In this document: positions 15,288 through 23,488 of the stretch, piece after piece | Layout: the number at the start of each line of letters is the position of its first letter | Position numbering within the stretch: position 1 is the first letter of the stretch | Source: Oscillospiraceae bacterium | Lineage (GTDB): Bacteria; Bacillota; Clostridia; Oscillospirales; Oscillospiraceae | DNA: 40,973 nt | Assembly (NCBI GenBank): GCA_017465745.1 | Contig: JAFTVM010000037.1 | Span: 1 to 40,973, forward strand | Direction of reading: 5' to 3' | Translations under genes and position numbers: made by a program | Notes under the pieces: generated by a model | The model's database searches: none | Seen by the model: only the letters and a program-made list of their open reading frames with translations | Told to the model about the DNA's origin: nothing

Positions 15288-15309
15288 TCTCCTTACATAC
15301 GGATATAGC

Positions 15310-15340
15310 AAACACGGCACCGAAAGGTGCCGTGTTTTTT
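15310..15340 (+). terminator. Terminator after the ATP-grasp gene
   Basis: An 11-bp GC-rich stem AACACGGCACC with a GAAA tetraloop and a T run. Confidence 0.9.
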
Positions 15341-15344
15341 GTAT

Positions 15345-15369
15345 AAGGCTCCCCTTAGAGGGGAGCCTT
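15345..15369. repeat. Small palindrome AAGGCTCCCC-TTAGA-GGGGAGCCTT
   Basis: A perfect 10-bp inverted repeat directly after a terminator, followed by AGGGTGGTACAC. Its form is that of a short dispersed intergenic palindrome; whether it occurs elsewhere in the genome cannot be seen here. Confidence 0.6.
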
Positions 15370-15403
15370 AGGGTGGTACACAGTAGGAGGTATTTGCCGT
15401 TAT

Positions 15404-15826
15404 TTACACCAGTGCCTTGCCGAGGCTGCGGCAGGCGTCGGAGGCTTCGTCATCGGGGGCTTCCATGCAGATAACGCTGTCGCAGACCCGGTTTGCACCG
15501 GCGCTGTCACAGGTCTCCTCCCAATTTCTCATCCACTCGCCGTCGCCCCAGCCATAGGATCCGAAGAGGGCGATCTTCTTGCCGCCCAGCTTGCCCTCAC
15601 AGGCGGAGAACATGGGCTCAAATTCATCCTCCTCCAGGACCTCGGCACCCATGGCGGGGCAGCCGAAGGCGATGGCGTCGAATTCGTCCATACGCTCCGC
15701 GCCGAATTCATCGCAGGGGATGACGGAAACTTCCGCACCGGCAGCCTTGGCGCCGTCAGCGACGGCATTTGCCATTTCTTCCGTGTTGCCGGTGCCGCTC
15801 CAGAATACAACTGCAATCTTACTCAT
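15404..15826 (-). CDS. Flavodoxin
   Basis: A 140-residue short-chain flavodoxin, a soluble one-electron carrier that can replace ferredoxin when iron is scarce. The FMN phosphate loop is WSGTGNTEEMA at residues about 9-19, and the flavin-stacking loops lie around FGCPAMGAE and GSYGWGDGEW. The start has AGGTG upstream. It is the second gene behind a DUF3793 gene with a 21-base gap, and the shared promoter carries palindromes that look like operator sites. Confidence 0.93.
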   Translation of the reverse strand: MSKIAVVFWSGTGNTEEMANAVADGAKAAGAEVSVIPCDEFGAERMDEFDAIAFGCPAMGAEVLEEDEFEPMFSACEGKLGGKKIALFGSYGWGDGEWMRNWEETCDSAGANRVCDSVICMEAPDDEASDACRSLGKALV

Positions 15827-15847
15827 AATTAATTCACCTTTCCTGAT

Positions 15848-16402
15848 TTATGATCCGGCAACAGCCAGCTGTTCGATGGTGTTGCCTTTGCGAAGCTGGT
15901 TCAGATAACAGCTTGTGCATTTTTTGTATTGGGCGAAGAGGTTTTTGGCTTTCTCTTCGTCGCCGTAGACCTTCCAGCAGCCCACGCATTTGAAATCCCG
16001 GGCATTGTGGGTAATGAATCCCCGGACATCTTCCGGCGGATATCCGAGAAACAGGCCGATCTCGTGGGGGAAATCCCCGGATTCCCGGATGCGGCTCACG
16101 AGATTCACGACACATTGGTTCGTGTTTGCTAATTGATAGCCGCAGCGATTCAGAATTTCAGACGCCTCCCGGCAGGACAGATCCTCACAGAGCCTGGCGG
16201 GACGGTAAATATAGATCAGAGCGCTGGACTGGCCGATCCGCAGGGGCAGGACCCGCAGACCTTTGGCACCCAGCATTTTATTCAGACGCCGGATGTCGGT
16301 GGTCAGTTCTTCCCGGGAGGTGAAGCGGCAGGTGAAGATATTCCCGGTTTTGATCCCCGCCAGGGTAGGGGAGCAGTGCTGCACGATTAAATGATCGGAC
16401 AT
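15848..16402 (-). CDS. DUF3793 family protein
   Basis: A 184-residue protein of the DUF3793 family, recognised from the early PTLAGIKTGNIF, the middle LPLRIGQSSALIYIYRP, the segment FPHEIGLFLGYPPEDVRGFI and the C-terminal CVGCWKVYGDEEKA with nearby cysteines (CTSCYLNQ). The family is common in anaerobic Firmicutes, typically beside flavodoxin or ferrous-iron genes, but has no proven function. The cysteine pairs could bind a metal. The two GTTAGC palindromes upstream suggest control by a metal-dependent repressor. Confidence 0.85.
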   Translation of the reverse strand: MSDHLIVQHCSPTLAGIKTGNIFTCRFTSREELTTDIRRLNKMLGAKGLRVLPLRIGQSSALIYIYRPARLCEDLSCREASEILNRCGYQLANTNQCVVNLVSRIRESGDFPHEIGLFLGYPPEDVRGFITHNARDFKCVGCWKVYGDEEKAKNLFAQYKKCTSCYLNQLRKGNTIEQLAVAGS

Positions 16403-16466
16403 GAAAATACCTCACTTTCAAAGAATGCTGCCAGTAGTATTCCCGGTTTCTGTATTGGAAAACATG

Positions 16467-16482
16467 GTTAGCTTATGCTAAC
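16467..16482. promoter_or_regulatory. Palindromic operator box 2, downstream of the DUF3793 transcript start
   Basis: GTTAGC-TTAT-GCTAAC, a perfect 6-bp inverted repeat in the leader of the operon, 60 bases from the first box. The half-sites are the same in three places in this window. Confidence 0.65.
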
Positions 16483-16526
16483 TGGCGAGGCGAAGGGAAA
16501 CGGCCTCCGCCGTTGTCGTTTATGTA

Positions 16527-16542
16527 GTTAGCGATTGCTAAC
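16527..16542. promoter_or_regulatory. Palindromic operator box 1 at the DUF3793 transcript start
   Basis: GTTAGC-GATT-GCTAAC begins 7 bases after the -10, so it should cover the transcription start, the classic place for a repressor. The form recalls DtxR/IdeR-type boxes (TTAGC...GCTAA). Confidence 0.72.
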
Positions 16543-16549
16543 TGAACGT

Positions 16550-16578
16550 ATTCTATCAGACGGATAGGCAAATGTCAA
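16550..16578 (-). promoter_or_regulatory. Promoter of the DUF3793-flavodoxin operon
   Basis: On the minus strand, exact TTGACA and TAGAAT are separated by 17 bases. Confidence 0.82.
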
Positions 16579-16609
16579 GAGGAAATTGGGAGATTTTGTG
16601 TGAAATGAA

Positions 16610-16633
16610 AAGAGCCGCCGGTCGGCGGCTCTT
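16610..16633 (-). terminator. Terminator after the nitroreductase gene
   Basis: An 11-bp stem AAGAGCCGCCG with its complement; a TTTTCATTT tract follows on the minus strand. Confidence 0.78.
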
Positions 16634-16638
16634 CTGTG

Positions 16639-17154
16639 TCAAATTTTGATGATTCTGCCATCCAGGCGGGGCTTGGCGACAGGTTCCTGGTCTGCGTAGC
16701 CCAGGATGCAGTTGCCGACGCCGGTGAGGGTCTCGGGCAGACCCCATTTGCGCAGCAGCGCCTTGCCCTCGGGGCTTTCGAAGACCTGGTAGGCCCGGTG
16801 GATCCAGCAGCTGCCCAGACCCACGGCGTGGGCGGCTTCCATCAGATTGCCCATCACCAGGGAGGCGTCTTCACGGCCGGTGAAATAGCTGGGATCGTAC
16901 AGCACCACGATGACGCAGGGGGCGCCGTAGAAGGGGTCACCGTCCCGGCCCATGACGGCGGCGTTGAGACGGCTCATGTAGTCCCGGGTTTCCTTGTCCC
17001 GGACGGCCACCATGATGACCTTCTGGTTGTTCATACCGCTGGCGGCGTAGAGGCCGGCCTCCAGCACCTGATCCAGCAGCTCGTCGGGCACCTGGGTGTC
17101 CTTGTAAGCACGGATGGAGCGGCGGGTCTTCAGGGAATTGAGAACTTCATTCAT
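16639..17154 (-). CDS. Nitroreductase family flavoprotein
   Basis: A 171-residue FMN-dependent oxidoreductase. Family marks are the N-terminal LKTRRSIRAYKD (the RRSxR phosphate contact of FMN), GLYAASGMNNQKV, DASLVMGNLMEAAHAVGLGSCW, and ILGYAD near the C-terminus. It lacks any extra ferredoxin domain. The physiological substrate is not evident. The start ATG has AGGAGG upstream. It is the last gene of a leftward set that includes the 53-residue microprotein, a deacetylase and a three-domain protein. Confidence 0.9.
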   Translation of the reverse strand: MNEVLNSLKTRRSIRAYKDTQVPDELLDQVLEAGLYAASGMNNQKVIMVAVRDKETRDYMSRLNAAVMGRDGDPFYGAPCVIVVLYDPSYFTGREDASLVMGNLMEAAHAVGLGSCWIHRAYQVFESPEGKALLRKWGLPETLTGVGNCILGYADQEPVAKPRLDGRIIKI

Positions 17155-17174
17155 TGTTTTTCCTCCTGTTAAAA

Positions 17175-17336
17175 TCAAAGCACAATGGCGATCAAACCGG
17201 CAGCGATGCCTGCCGCCGCGATCAGGGCGGGGAGGGCGCAGCCGCAGCCGGATGTGAACTGGGGCGGCGGTGACGGATTGTGTCCCATCCCGCAGTTACA
17301 GGGGCGGTGAAAATCCCCCATTCCCGGACCGGGCAT
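17175..17336 (-). CDS. 53-residue Cys/Pro microprotein with C-terminal membrane segment
   Basis: A short frame with an excellent ribosome site (AAGGAGGTG, 6 bases before ATG). The protein has a glycine/proline/cysteine-rich front half containing CNCGMGHN and later CGC, then a hydrophobic tail LPALIAAAGIAAGLIAIVL that ends the protein and should span a membrane. The cysteines might bind a metal. It is 20 bases upstream of the nitroreductase start and 12 bases after the deacetylase stop, so it is part of the same transcript. No family recognised. Confidence 0.68.
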   Translation of the reverse strand: MPGPGMGDFHRPCNCGMGHNPSPPPQFTSGCGCALPALIAAAGIAAGLIAIVL

Positions 17337-17348
17337 TGGAACACCTCC

Positions 17349-18017
17349 TTATGGGAAAAATTCTTCCACAAATTGCATAGTGGTCATGAACTCGAAGTCA
17401 AAGGACCGGATGTAACGCAGCAGGTCCTCCATGTACTCCCATTGGCGGAGGACCTCGAATTCGTAGCTGTGGCCCGCCATGACGAAGCAGGAGACCGCTG
17501 CGTCATTTTCGGCAAAGGCCCGGATCTTCCCACGGACGTCGGGGGCGTTGTACAGGCTGTTGATGTAAATGTGGTAAGGGTCTTTCGGCAGGGCGAAATC
17601 CGCCTTCTCTTCCGACAGCCGGATGTAGGACACCAGGGGGCGGATGATCTCCACCTCCCGTTCCCCACAGGCGGTGAAGGGAACGGCAAAGCCCAGCTTT
17701 TCCCTGCCGAAGATCCGTTTCAGTTCCCGCACATCCTCGCCTACCTCGTACCGCAGCTGGTCGTCAGTCAGGGAGTTGAGCCAGTGGTGGTGCAGGCTGT
17801 GGCTGGCGATCTCGTGGCCGTCGTAGAAATGGACGCTGTCCGCCAGCTTCAGCCGCCGGATGGGAAAGTGGTCATCGTAATGCCAGACGAAATCCTCCAG
17901 CCCGGAATTCAGGTTGAAGGTACAGGGGATCGAATAGTGGTTCAGCATTTCCGCAAACCACTGGTCCCAGACGACGCCGTCGTCAAAGCTCAGCAGGAAG
18001 ATTTTACGCACAGACAT
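17349..18017 (-). CDS. Polysaccharide-deacetylase-like (NodB-type) protein
   Basis: A 222-residue NodB-fold protein without signal peptide or membrane segment. The first motif is LSFDDG at residues 9-14, with two aspartates for metal and catalysis; the second is ASHSLHHHWL, which gives the His pair. Targets of such cytoplasmic NodB proteins are often unknown. The gene overlaps the upstream fusion gene by 22-28 bases. ATG 18017 sits almost on the GGAGG, whereas GTG 18011 has 7-base spacing and may be the real start, shortening the protein by two residues. Confidence 0.78.
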   Translation of the reverse strand: MSVRKIFLLSFDDGVVWDQWFAEMLNHYSIPCTFNLNSGLEDFVWHYDDHFPIRRLKLADSVHFYDGHEIASHSLHHHWLNSLTDDQLRYEVGEDVRELKRIFGREKLGFAVPFTACGEREVEIIRPLVSYIRLSEEKADFALPKDPYHIYINSLYNAPDVRGKIRAFAENDAAVSCFVMAGHSYEFEVLRQWEYMEDLLRYIRSFDFEFMTTMQFVEEFFP

Positions 18018-19243
18018 TCCTCCACTCGTTTCAATATGGGCAGATGATCCGGGTGCAGCAGACTGCCGGCCTCCCGGAGAGAGACCCACCGGCTGTTTTC
18101 GATCTCCCTGGCCTGGAGCCGCAGCTCCCCTGCAGCTTCGCCCAGGAACAGCACCACATCCTTGGGCATCCAGCCGTTGATGGCATAGTGCATGGTCTCG
18201 CGGAATTGGGGATGGAGCCGGGCGGTGAGGCCGCATTCCTCCCGCATTTCCCGCAGGGCGGTATCCTGTTCCGTTTCCCCTGCCTCCATGTGGCCCTTGG
18301 GGAAGCTCCAGCGGAAGGCAGCGTAGCCCTTCTGTTTCAGCACCAGCAGCTGCAGGTGACCGTTGACCCAGCGGTAGGGGATGACGCCGCAGGATTTATG
18401 ATAGATGGATTCACAGGTGCTGTCAAAATACTGCTCCACGAAACGGACGGCTTCAGCTATCTGGCCCTGATGGAAGAGCATCCCCTCTGGGGCGGCCACC
18501 AGCTTATCCTCGTTGTCATCGGCCCGGCGTACCACGCCGATGATCCGTCCGGTAAAGGTTTCCACAGGCTCGTCCACCCCCAGGATGTACACGTCCTGTT
18601 CATCCCCGTCACCGCCCAGTACATCGGGCAGGAAACCGTAGTTGATGGGATAGCGGAAGGTGATACCGCTTTTGACATGGACGTAGCCGATGGGGCGGTC
18701 GATGGTGACTGTGACGGTTTTGCCCAGCATGGCGTGGATCAGCTCTTCCCGCTGCCGGTCGGTCAGGCAGCCTTTTCTCGTCTTGCTGACGAAGCGGTAC
18801 ACGCACAGGCCGTTTTCCACGCCCAGGAAGAAAAAGCCGTATTTTTCAGCGAGATGACGGGCGGCAGCCTGCTCCGGCGTGCACTGGATGACCACATCCC
18901 GCAGTTCCTTTTTGGCGATGGCAAGCATTGTCTCGGTCAGCTCCGCGGCGTAGCCCCGGCCCCAGTGGGCCCGCCCCAGGATCCAGCCCAGCTCGCTGGC
19001 CTCCGAATCATATGGATGCCAGATCAGATGGCCGATGAGTTCGCCGGTTTCCAGGGATTCCAGGCCGTAGACCAGGGGGACCTCACTGCGGGCATTCTCC
19101 GTGATGAAGGCGGCGGTCTGCTGGCGGGTATAGGGTGGCTCAATGAAGCGCATGACCTCCCGATCCGACAGGATGCGGTGCAGGGCGCCGGTATCCGCCG
19201 CTGTCAGTTCGCGGATCAGCAGTCGATTGGTTTTCAGATCCAT
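17990..19243 (-). CDS. Three-domain protein: GNAT acetyltransferase, pyrophosphatase-like domain, Nudix hydrolase
   Basis: A 417-residue fusion. Residues about 1-145 are a RimJ-type GNAT acetyltransferase (TNRLLIREL, ELGWILGRAHWGRGYAAE). Residues about 155-275 resemble family I inorganic pyrophosphatase: YPINYGFLPD, the metal cluster GDGDEQDVYILG and DDNEDKLVAAP. Residues about 285-417 are a Nudix hydrolase with a complete Nudix box from GHMEAGE to REMREECGL. The Nudix step would release products such as pyrophosphate or a monophosphate and the middle domain could remove pyrophosphate, but this is inference. ATG is fixed by AGGAGG 7 bases upstream. The frame is continuous with no sign of a sequencing frameshift. 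Confidence 0.88.
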   Translation of the reverse strand: MDLKTNRLLIRELTAADTGALHRILSDREVMRFIEPPYTRQQTAAFITENARSEVPLVYGLESLETGELIGHLIWHPYDSEASELGWILGRAHWGRGYAAELTETMLAIAKKELRDVVIQCTPEQAAARHLAEKYGFFFLGVENGLCVYRFVSKTRKGCLTDRQREELIHAMLGKTVTVTIDRPIGYVHVKSGITFRYPINYGFLPDVLGGDGDEQDVYILGVDEPVETFTGRIIGVVRRADDNEDKLVAAPEGMLFHQGQIAEAVRFVEQYFDSTCESIYHKSCGVIPYRWVNGHLQLLVLKQKGYAAFRWSFPKGHMEAGETEQDTALREMREECGLTARLHPQFRETMHYAINGWMPKDVVLFLGEAAGELRLQAREIENSRWVSLREAGSLLHPDHLPILKRVEECLCVKSSC

Positions 19244-19400
19244 GGGGTCACCTCCTTTACTTTCTGATGCTATTTTATCATAATTCCGGCCCGGTGACAA
19301 TCATATATCCGTTGTTTACAAAATGTTGAATTTTATTTCAGCATTCGTTCAGGATTGGGCGGTACAATGACAGCAATCAAAAGCAAAGGAGAAACCGATT

Positions 19401-20660
19401 ATGAACGAAGATATGGAATATACCAATGGATTCGATCCTGAACAGCCTGCCTGTGAGCCGCCTGCCCCCAAAAAGAAGCGCGGTACAGCCGGCCTTGTGG
19501 CAGTGGCCCTGTGCTGCAGCCTCCTGGGCAGTGCGGTGGGTGCCGGCGGCGTGCTGGCCTGGGATACTCTGCGGCAGGAGGAACCGGACACCACACTGAT
19601 CCTCAAGGGCGACCGGGAACCCTCTGTCATCCAGATCGCACAGATCGACACCAACAAGGTCATGACCCCTGCTGAGGTCTATGCAGCCAACGTCAATTCT
19701 ACGGTTGGTATCACCGCTGCCATTACCACCAATTTCTGGGGCTATACCACCACCTCCCCCGCCTCCGGCTCCGGCTTCATCATCAGCGACGACGGCCATA
19801 TCCTCACCAACTACCACGTCATCGAGGATTCCAGCAGCATCAGCGTGTCCATGTATGACGGCAGCAGCTACGATGCGGTGCTCGTGGGTTTCGATGAGAG
19901 CAATGATATCGCGGTGCTGAAGATCGAAGCAGAAAACCTGGTGCCCGTGGTGCTGGGGGATTCCGACAATCTGAACGTGGGCGACAGTGTGGTGGCCATC
20001 GGAAATCCTCTGGGAGAACTGACCTTCTCCCTGACCGCCGGCACCGTTAGCGCCAAGGACCGGGAGGTGACCCTGTCCAGCAACGTGACCATGGATCTGA
20101 TCCAGACCGACTGCGCCATCAACTCCGGCAACTCCGGCGGTGCCCTTTTTAACCTCTACGGAGAGGTCATCGGCATCACCAACGCCAAGTATTCCTCCGG
20201 CGCCGGCGAGGCCTCCATTGACAACATCGGCTTCGCCATCCCCGTCAATGACATCCTGCCCATCGTGGAGAGTATCATTGAAAAGGGCTATGTTTCCAAG
20301 CCCTATATCGGCGTCAGCATCTATGATGTCAGTGCCGAAGCCCAGGGCTATGGCATTCCCGCCGGCGCCGCCATCCAGGCTGTCAGCGAGAATGGTCCCG
20401 CTCAGGCTGCCGGCCTGCAGGCCGGTGACGTCATCACTGCCTGCAACGGTACTGCGGTCTCCGGCAGCGCGGAATTGAAGGAACAGGTGAGTGGCTGCCA
20501 GGTGGGCGACGAACTGACGCTGACGGTCTACCGCCAGGGACAGACCATGGATCTGACGCTGACTGTGGGAGAGCAGATTTCTTCAGCCCGTGGAGAAGCG
20601 GAGCAGCAGGGGTCCGGGCTGATGCCGATGATCCCCGGTTTCGGCGGACGGGACAACTGA
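19401..20660 (+). CDS. htrA: HtrA/DegP-type serine protease, membrane anchored
   Basis: A 419-residue envelope protease that degrades misfolded exported proteins. A cytoplasmic, lysine-rich front (PKKKRG) precedes one membrane segment (residues about 28-55), so the enzyme faces outward. The trypsin-like domain has the catalytic triad His139 (NYHVI), Asp169 (SNDIAVLKI) and Ser245 (GNSGGAL). One PDZ domain follows at about residues 295-385 (AAGLQAGDVITACNG). The tail is glycine-rich. The start has AAAGGAG 9 bases upstream and a terminator follows. Confidence 0.93.
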   Translation: MNEDMEYTNGFDPEQPACEPPAPKKKRGTAGLVAVALCCSLLGSAVGAGGVLAWDTLRQEEPDTTLILKGDREPSVIQIAQIDTNKVMTPAEVYAANVNSTVGITAAITTNFWGYTTTSPASGSGFIISDDGHILTNYHVIEDSSSISVSMYDGSSYDAVLVGFDESNDIAVLKIEAENLVPVVLGDSDNLNVGDSVVAIGNPLGELTFSLTAGTVSAKDREVTLSSNVTMDLIQTDCAINSGNSGGALFNLYGEVIGITNAKYSSGAGEASIDNIGFAIPVNDILPIVESIIEKGYVSKPYIGVSIYDVSAEAQGYGIPAGAAIQAVSENGPAQAAGLQAGDVITACNGTAVSGSAELKEQVSGCQVGDELTLTVYRQGQTMDLTLTVGEQISSARGEAEQQGSGLMPMIPGFGGRDN

Positions 20661-20667
20661 TACGGGA

Positions 20668-20695
20668 AAGAGGACACGCAGATGCGTGTCCTCTT
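20668..20695 (+). terminator. Terminator after htrA
   Basis: A perfect 13-bp stem AAGAGGACACGCA with a GA turn; the T tract after it is short. Confidence 0.7.
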
Positions 20696-20714
20696 GATGT
20701 ATATGTCAACTTTC

Positions 20715-20743
20715 TTGACGGATTTATCAGAAACTGATATAAT
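20715..20743 (+). promoter_or_regulatory. Promoter of the AraC-family gene
   Basis: TTGACG and exact TATAAT are separated by 17 bases, 45 bases before the start codon. Confidence 0.82.
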
Positions 20744-20788
20744 AACAGTGATTCTATCTGAAATGGTTATGAAAGGGGCGGGCGGACA

Positions 20789-21757
20789 GTGATTTCCAAT
20801 GAGGAAGAGATTCTGGAAAAACCATATTTTGACATATCCGGTCTGCGTGCGCAGCAGCCCCGGCACCATATCTTTTCCAACGACACCGGCGATGCCCAGG
20901 TGACGGCCTACCAGGTCTTTCCCGGCATTACCCTCAGCTACAACGCCGTCCACATGGACCGCTTCGAGTTGGGCGACGCCGCCGAGGGCAGGATCATCGA
21001 GATCCATCACTGCCTGGAGGGCCGTATCGAGCAGCAGTTCCGGGACCAGTTCTTCTACCTGATGCCCGGCGACCTGTCCATCGCCATCCGCAGCCGCACC
21101 CTTCGGGAATATACCTTTCCGCTGCACCATTACCATGGCATCACCATCACCGTCAATACGGAGACCGCTCCCAAGTGTTTCTCCTGTTTTCTGAAGGACA
21201 TTGCCGTCCAGCCCCTGGAGGTGGCCCGGAAGCTCTGTGCCGACGGCCGCAGCCACATTATCCGCTCCGAAAGTTATGTGGAGCATATCTTCTCCGAGCT
21301 TTACTCCGTCCCGGACAGCATCCGGGAGGGTTATATGAAGATCAAGATCCTGGAGCTGTTTCTGGTGCTCAGCGGCATCGATCCCGGACGTCAGGAAGCC
21401 CCGCCCACCCTTTCCGGCCTGCAGGTGCAGGTGGCCAAGGAGGCAGCGTCCTACATGGCCCGGAATATGGACAGACGCATCACCATCGGCGAGCTGGCAG
21501 ATCGCTTCCACGTGTCCCAGACTCACCTGAAGCAGGCTTTCAAGGGCGTTTTCGGCGTGCCGGTTTATTCCTACATCCGCATCCAGAAGATGCAGCGGGC
21601 CGCCCTGATGCTGATCCATTCCGAGCGTCCCATCCTGGAGATCGCCAATGAGTGCGGCTATGACAATGGCAGCAAATTTGCCGGAGCGTTCCGGGAGATC
21701 ATGGGCGAGACCCCCACGGAATACCGTAAGGCACACAAAAAAGACAATACCGACTGA
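20789..21757 (+). CDS. AraC-family transcriptional regulator (PchR-like)
   Basis: A 322-residue regulator. The N-terminal half (to about residue 200) is a sensing domain with IIEIHHCLEGRIEQQF and YLMPGDLSIAIR, the pattern of the PchR-type group that binds small ligands. The C-terminal half has two HTH units: ITIGELADRFHVSQTHLKQAF and, later, PILEIANECGYDNGSKFAGA with FREIMGETPTEYR, the AraC signature. GTG is the start, with AAAGGGG 10 bases upstream. No neighbour is clearly its target; it might control itself or an unlinked uptake gene. Confidence 0.92.
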   Translation: MISNEEEILEKPYFDISGLRAQQPRHHIFSNDTGDAQVTAYQVFPGITLSYNAVHMDRFELGDAAEGRIIEIHHCLEGRIEQQFRDQFFYLMPGDLSIAIRSRTLREYTFPLHHYHGITITVNTETAPKCFSCFLKDIAVQPLEVARKLCADGRSHIIRSESYVEHIFSELYSVPDSIREGYMKIKILELFLVLSGIDPGRQEAPPTLSGLQVQVAKEAASYMARNMDRRITIGELADRFHVSQTHLKQAFKGVFGVPVYSYIRIQKMQRAALMLIHSERPILEIANECGYDNGSKFAGAFREIMGETPTEYRKAHKKDNTD

Positions 21758-21759
21758 TG

Positions 21760-21785
21760 AAACCGGGCGAAAGCCCGGTTTTTTA
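21760..21785 (+). terminator. Terminator after the AraC-family gene
   Basis: AACCGGGC with a GAAA loop and its complement, followed by a T run. Confidence 0.88.
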
Positions 21786-21905
21786 TTTGCGGTAAAAGGA
21801 TTGTCGTAATATTAAGAATAAAAAGGTTGCATCTTCAGCACAAAAATTGTAGAATAATATCGAATAGATTTTTCTGCAGGAAATGATTGAGAACAGGAGA
21901 CGAGC

Positions 21906-23393
21906 ATGGAAGAATATGAACTGAATCAGAATGAGATTCCTGTTGAACAGCCGCGCCCCATCCGACGCAGACGGCGCAGACGCCGTCCCAGGTGGCAGCG
22001 GGTTCTGCGGCGTTACTGGCCGCCCATCCGCTTTGGCCTGATCTGTCTGGCGCTGCTGGTGCTGCTGATCTACACCGGCAAGCTGGTGGTGACGCTGCTG
22101 TCCGGTGAGATCCGGCGTGATGACACAACCTATACCTCTGAGCCTGTGCAGACCGATCCGCCCTTGGATCAGCTTCAGGCGGAGGTGGACGCCCTCATCA
22201 AACAGGCAGATTTCATTGCGGCGGGCTATGATTACGCCGGTGCAACGCAGATGCTGAAGACCTACGCCTACTACGATCAGTTTGCCGATCAGCTGGATGC
22301 CAAGGCGGATGAATATGCCACCCTCGATGCCCAGCTGGTGTCCTACGACAAGATGGATCAGATCACCCATGTGTTCTTCCATTCGCTGATCGTGGATACT
22401 GACCGCTGCTTCGACGGTGACTACCGCGAACAGGGCTACAACCTGTACATGACCACTGTGGATGAATTCCTGGCCATGATGGAAAGCATGTACGAGCGGG
22501 GCTACGTGCTGGTATCGCCTTACGACGTGGCCTACGAGGTCACCGACGAGAACGGTACCCACTTTACTTACGGCGATATCCGCCTGCCGGAGGGGAAGAT
22601 CCCCTTCGTCATGAGCCAGGACGACGTGAACTATTACGGATACATGATCGGCGATGAGGATCCCGAACTGAACCGGCCCTCCGTGGCAAATGCCAATGGC
22701 GACGGCTTCGCCCATAAGCTCATCATCGGTGAGGATGGCTATCCTACCTGTGAGTATTACGATGCCGCCGGCAACCTGCTGGTGGGTGATTATGACCTGG
22801 TGCCCATCCTGGAGACCTTCATCCAGGCACATCCGGATTTCTCCTATCACGGCGCCAGAGCCGTCCTGGGTATGACCGGCTACGAGGGCGTCTTCGGCTA
22901 CCGTACCAAGCCCGGCCATGCCGAATACATGAGCGCGGAGGCTTATCAGGCTGAGGTGGACGCGGCGAAGGAAGTGGCACAGTGCCTGCGTGACCACGGC
23001 TGGATCCTGGCAAGCCATACCTACGGCCATCCCTCCCTCGGCAACATCTCTGTGGACAAGGTGGCTTCCGACACCCAGAAATGGGAGGATACCGTGGAAT
23101 CTATCATTGGCGACTGCGATATCATCCTCTATCCCAACGGCTCCGATATTGCCGGCGTTGAGAAGTACACCATGGACAACGAGAAGTTCCAGATCCTCTA
23201 TGATTCCGGCATCCGTTACTTCTACAATGTCGACAGCCATGTCCATTGGTGCCAGCTGGGCAGCAATTATTTTCGCGGCGGCCGCCGGAATCTGGACGGC
23301 TACCGGATGTACAACAACCCTGACAAGCTCGATGATCTCTTCGACGCCGTGGCGATCTTCGACCCCGCCAGACCCACGCCGGTCGAGTTCTGA
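21906..23393 (+). CDS. Membrane-anchored polysaccharide-deacetylase-like protein
   Basis: A 495-residue protein. An arginine-rich cytoplasmic start (RRRRRRRRP) precedes one membrane segment (residues about 42-65), placing the rest outside. A helical linker follows, then a NodB-like domain with ITHVFFHSL, the metal aspartates in VMSQDDVNYYG and the histidine pair in ASHTYGHPS. A long insertion between the first two motifs makes it bigger than typical PgdA enzymes. Likely acts on peptidoglycan or another cell-surface glycan. Its membrane region resembles that of the deacetylase at 23842, suggesting the two are paralogues. Confidence 0.83.
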   Translation: MEEYELNQNEIPVEQPRPIRRRRRRRRPRWQRVLRRYWPPIRFGLICLALLVLLIYTGKLVVTLLSGEIRRDDTTYTSEPVQTDPPLDQLQAEVDALIKQADFIAAGYDYAGATQMLKTYAYYDQFADQLDAKADEYATLDAQLVSYDKMDQITHVFFHSLIVDTDRCFDGDYREQGYNLYMTTVDEFLAMMESMYERGYVLVSPYDVAYEVTDENGTHFTYGDIRLPEGKIPFVMSQDDVNYYGYMIGDEDPELNRPSVANANGDGFAHKLIIGEDGYPTCEYYDAAGNLLVGDYDLVPILETFIQAHPDFSYHGARAVLGMTGYEGVFGYRTKPGHAEYMSAEAYQAEVDAAKEVAQCLRDHGWILASHTYGHPSLGNISVDKVASDTQKWEDTVESIIGDCDIILYPNGSDIAGVEKYTMDNEKFQILYDSGIRYFYNVDSHVHWCQLGSNYFRGGRRNLDGYRMYNNPDKLDDLFDAVAIFDPARPTPVEF

Positions 23394-23401
23394 TGATCCT
23401 T

Positions 23402-23432
23402 CCCACCCCGGATCCCGGGGTGGGATCTTTTT
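23402..23432 (+). terminator. Terminator after the long deacetylase gene
   Basis: CCCACCCCGG pairs with CCGGGGTGGG around an ATC loop, then a T run. Confidence 0.88.
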
Positions 23433-23488
23433 GCCTTTTTGGATTCTTTCTCTTTCCGTTTGGAGTAGCGCAAATGCGCTGCCGGAGG

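Noticed and set aside
14085-15320. A 411-residue frame opposite the ATP-grasp gene
   Set aside because: Its repeated Val/Leu/Gly/Asp composition is the mirror of CTG/GAC-rich coding; there is no motif or ribosome site.
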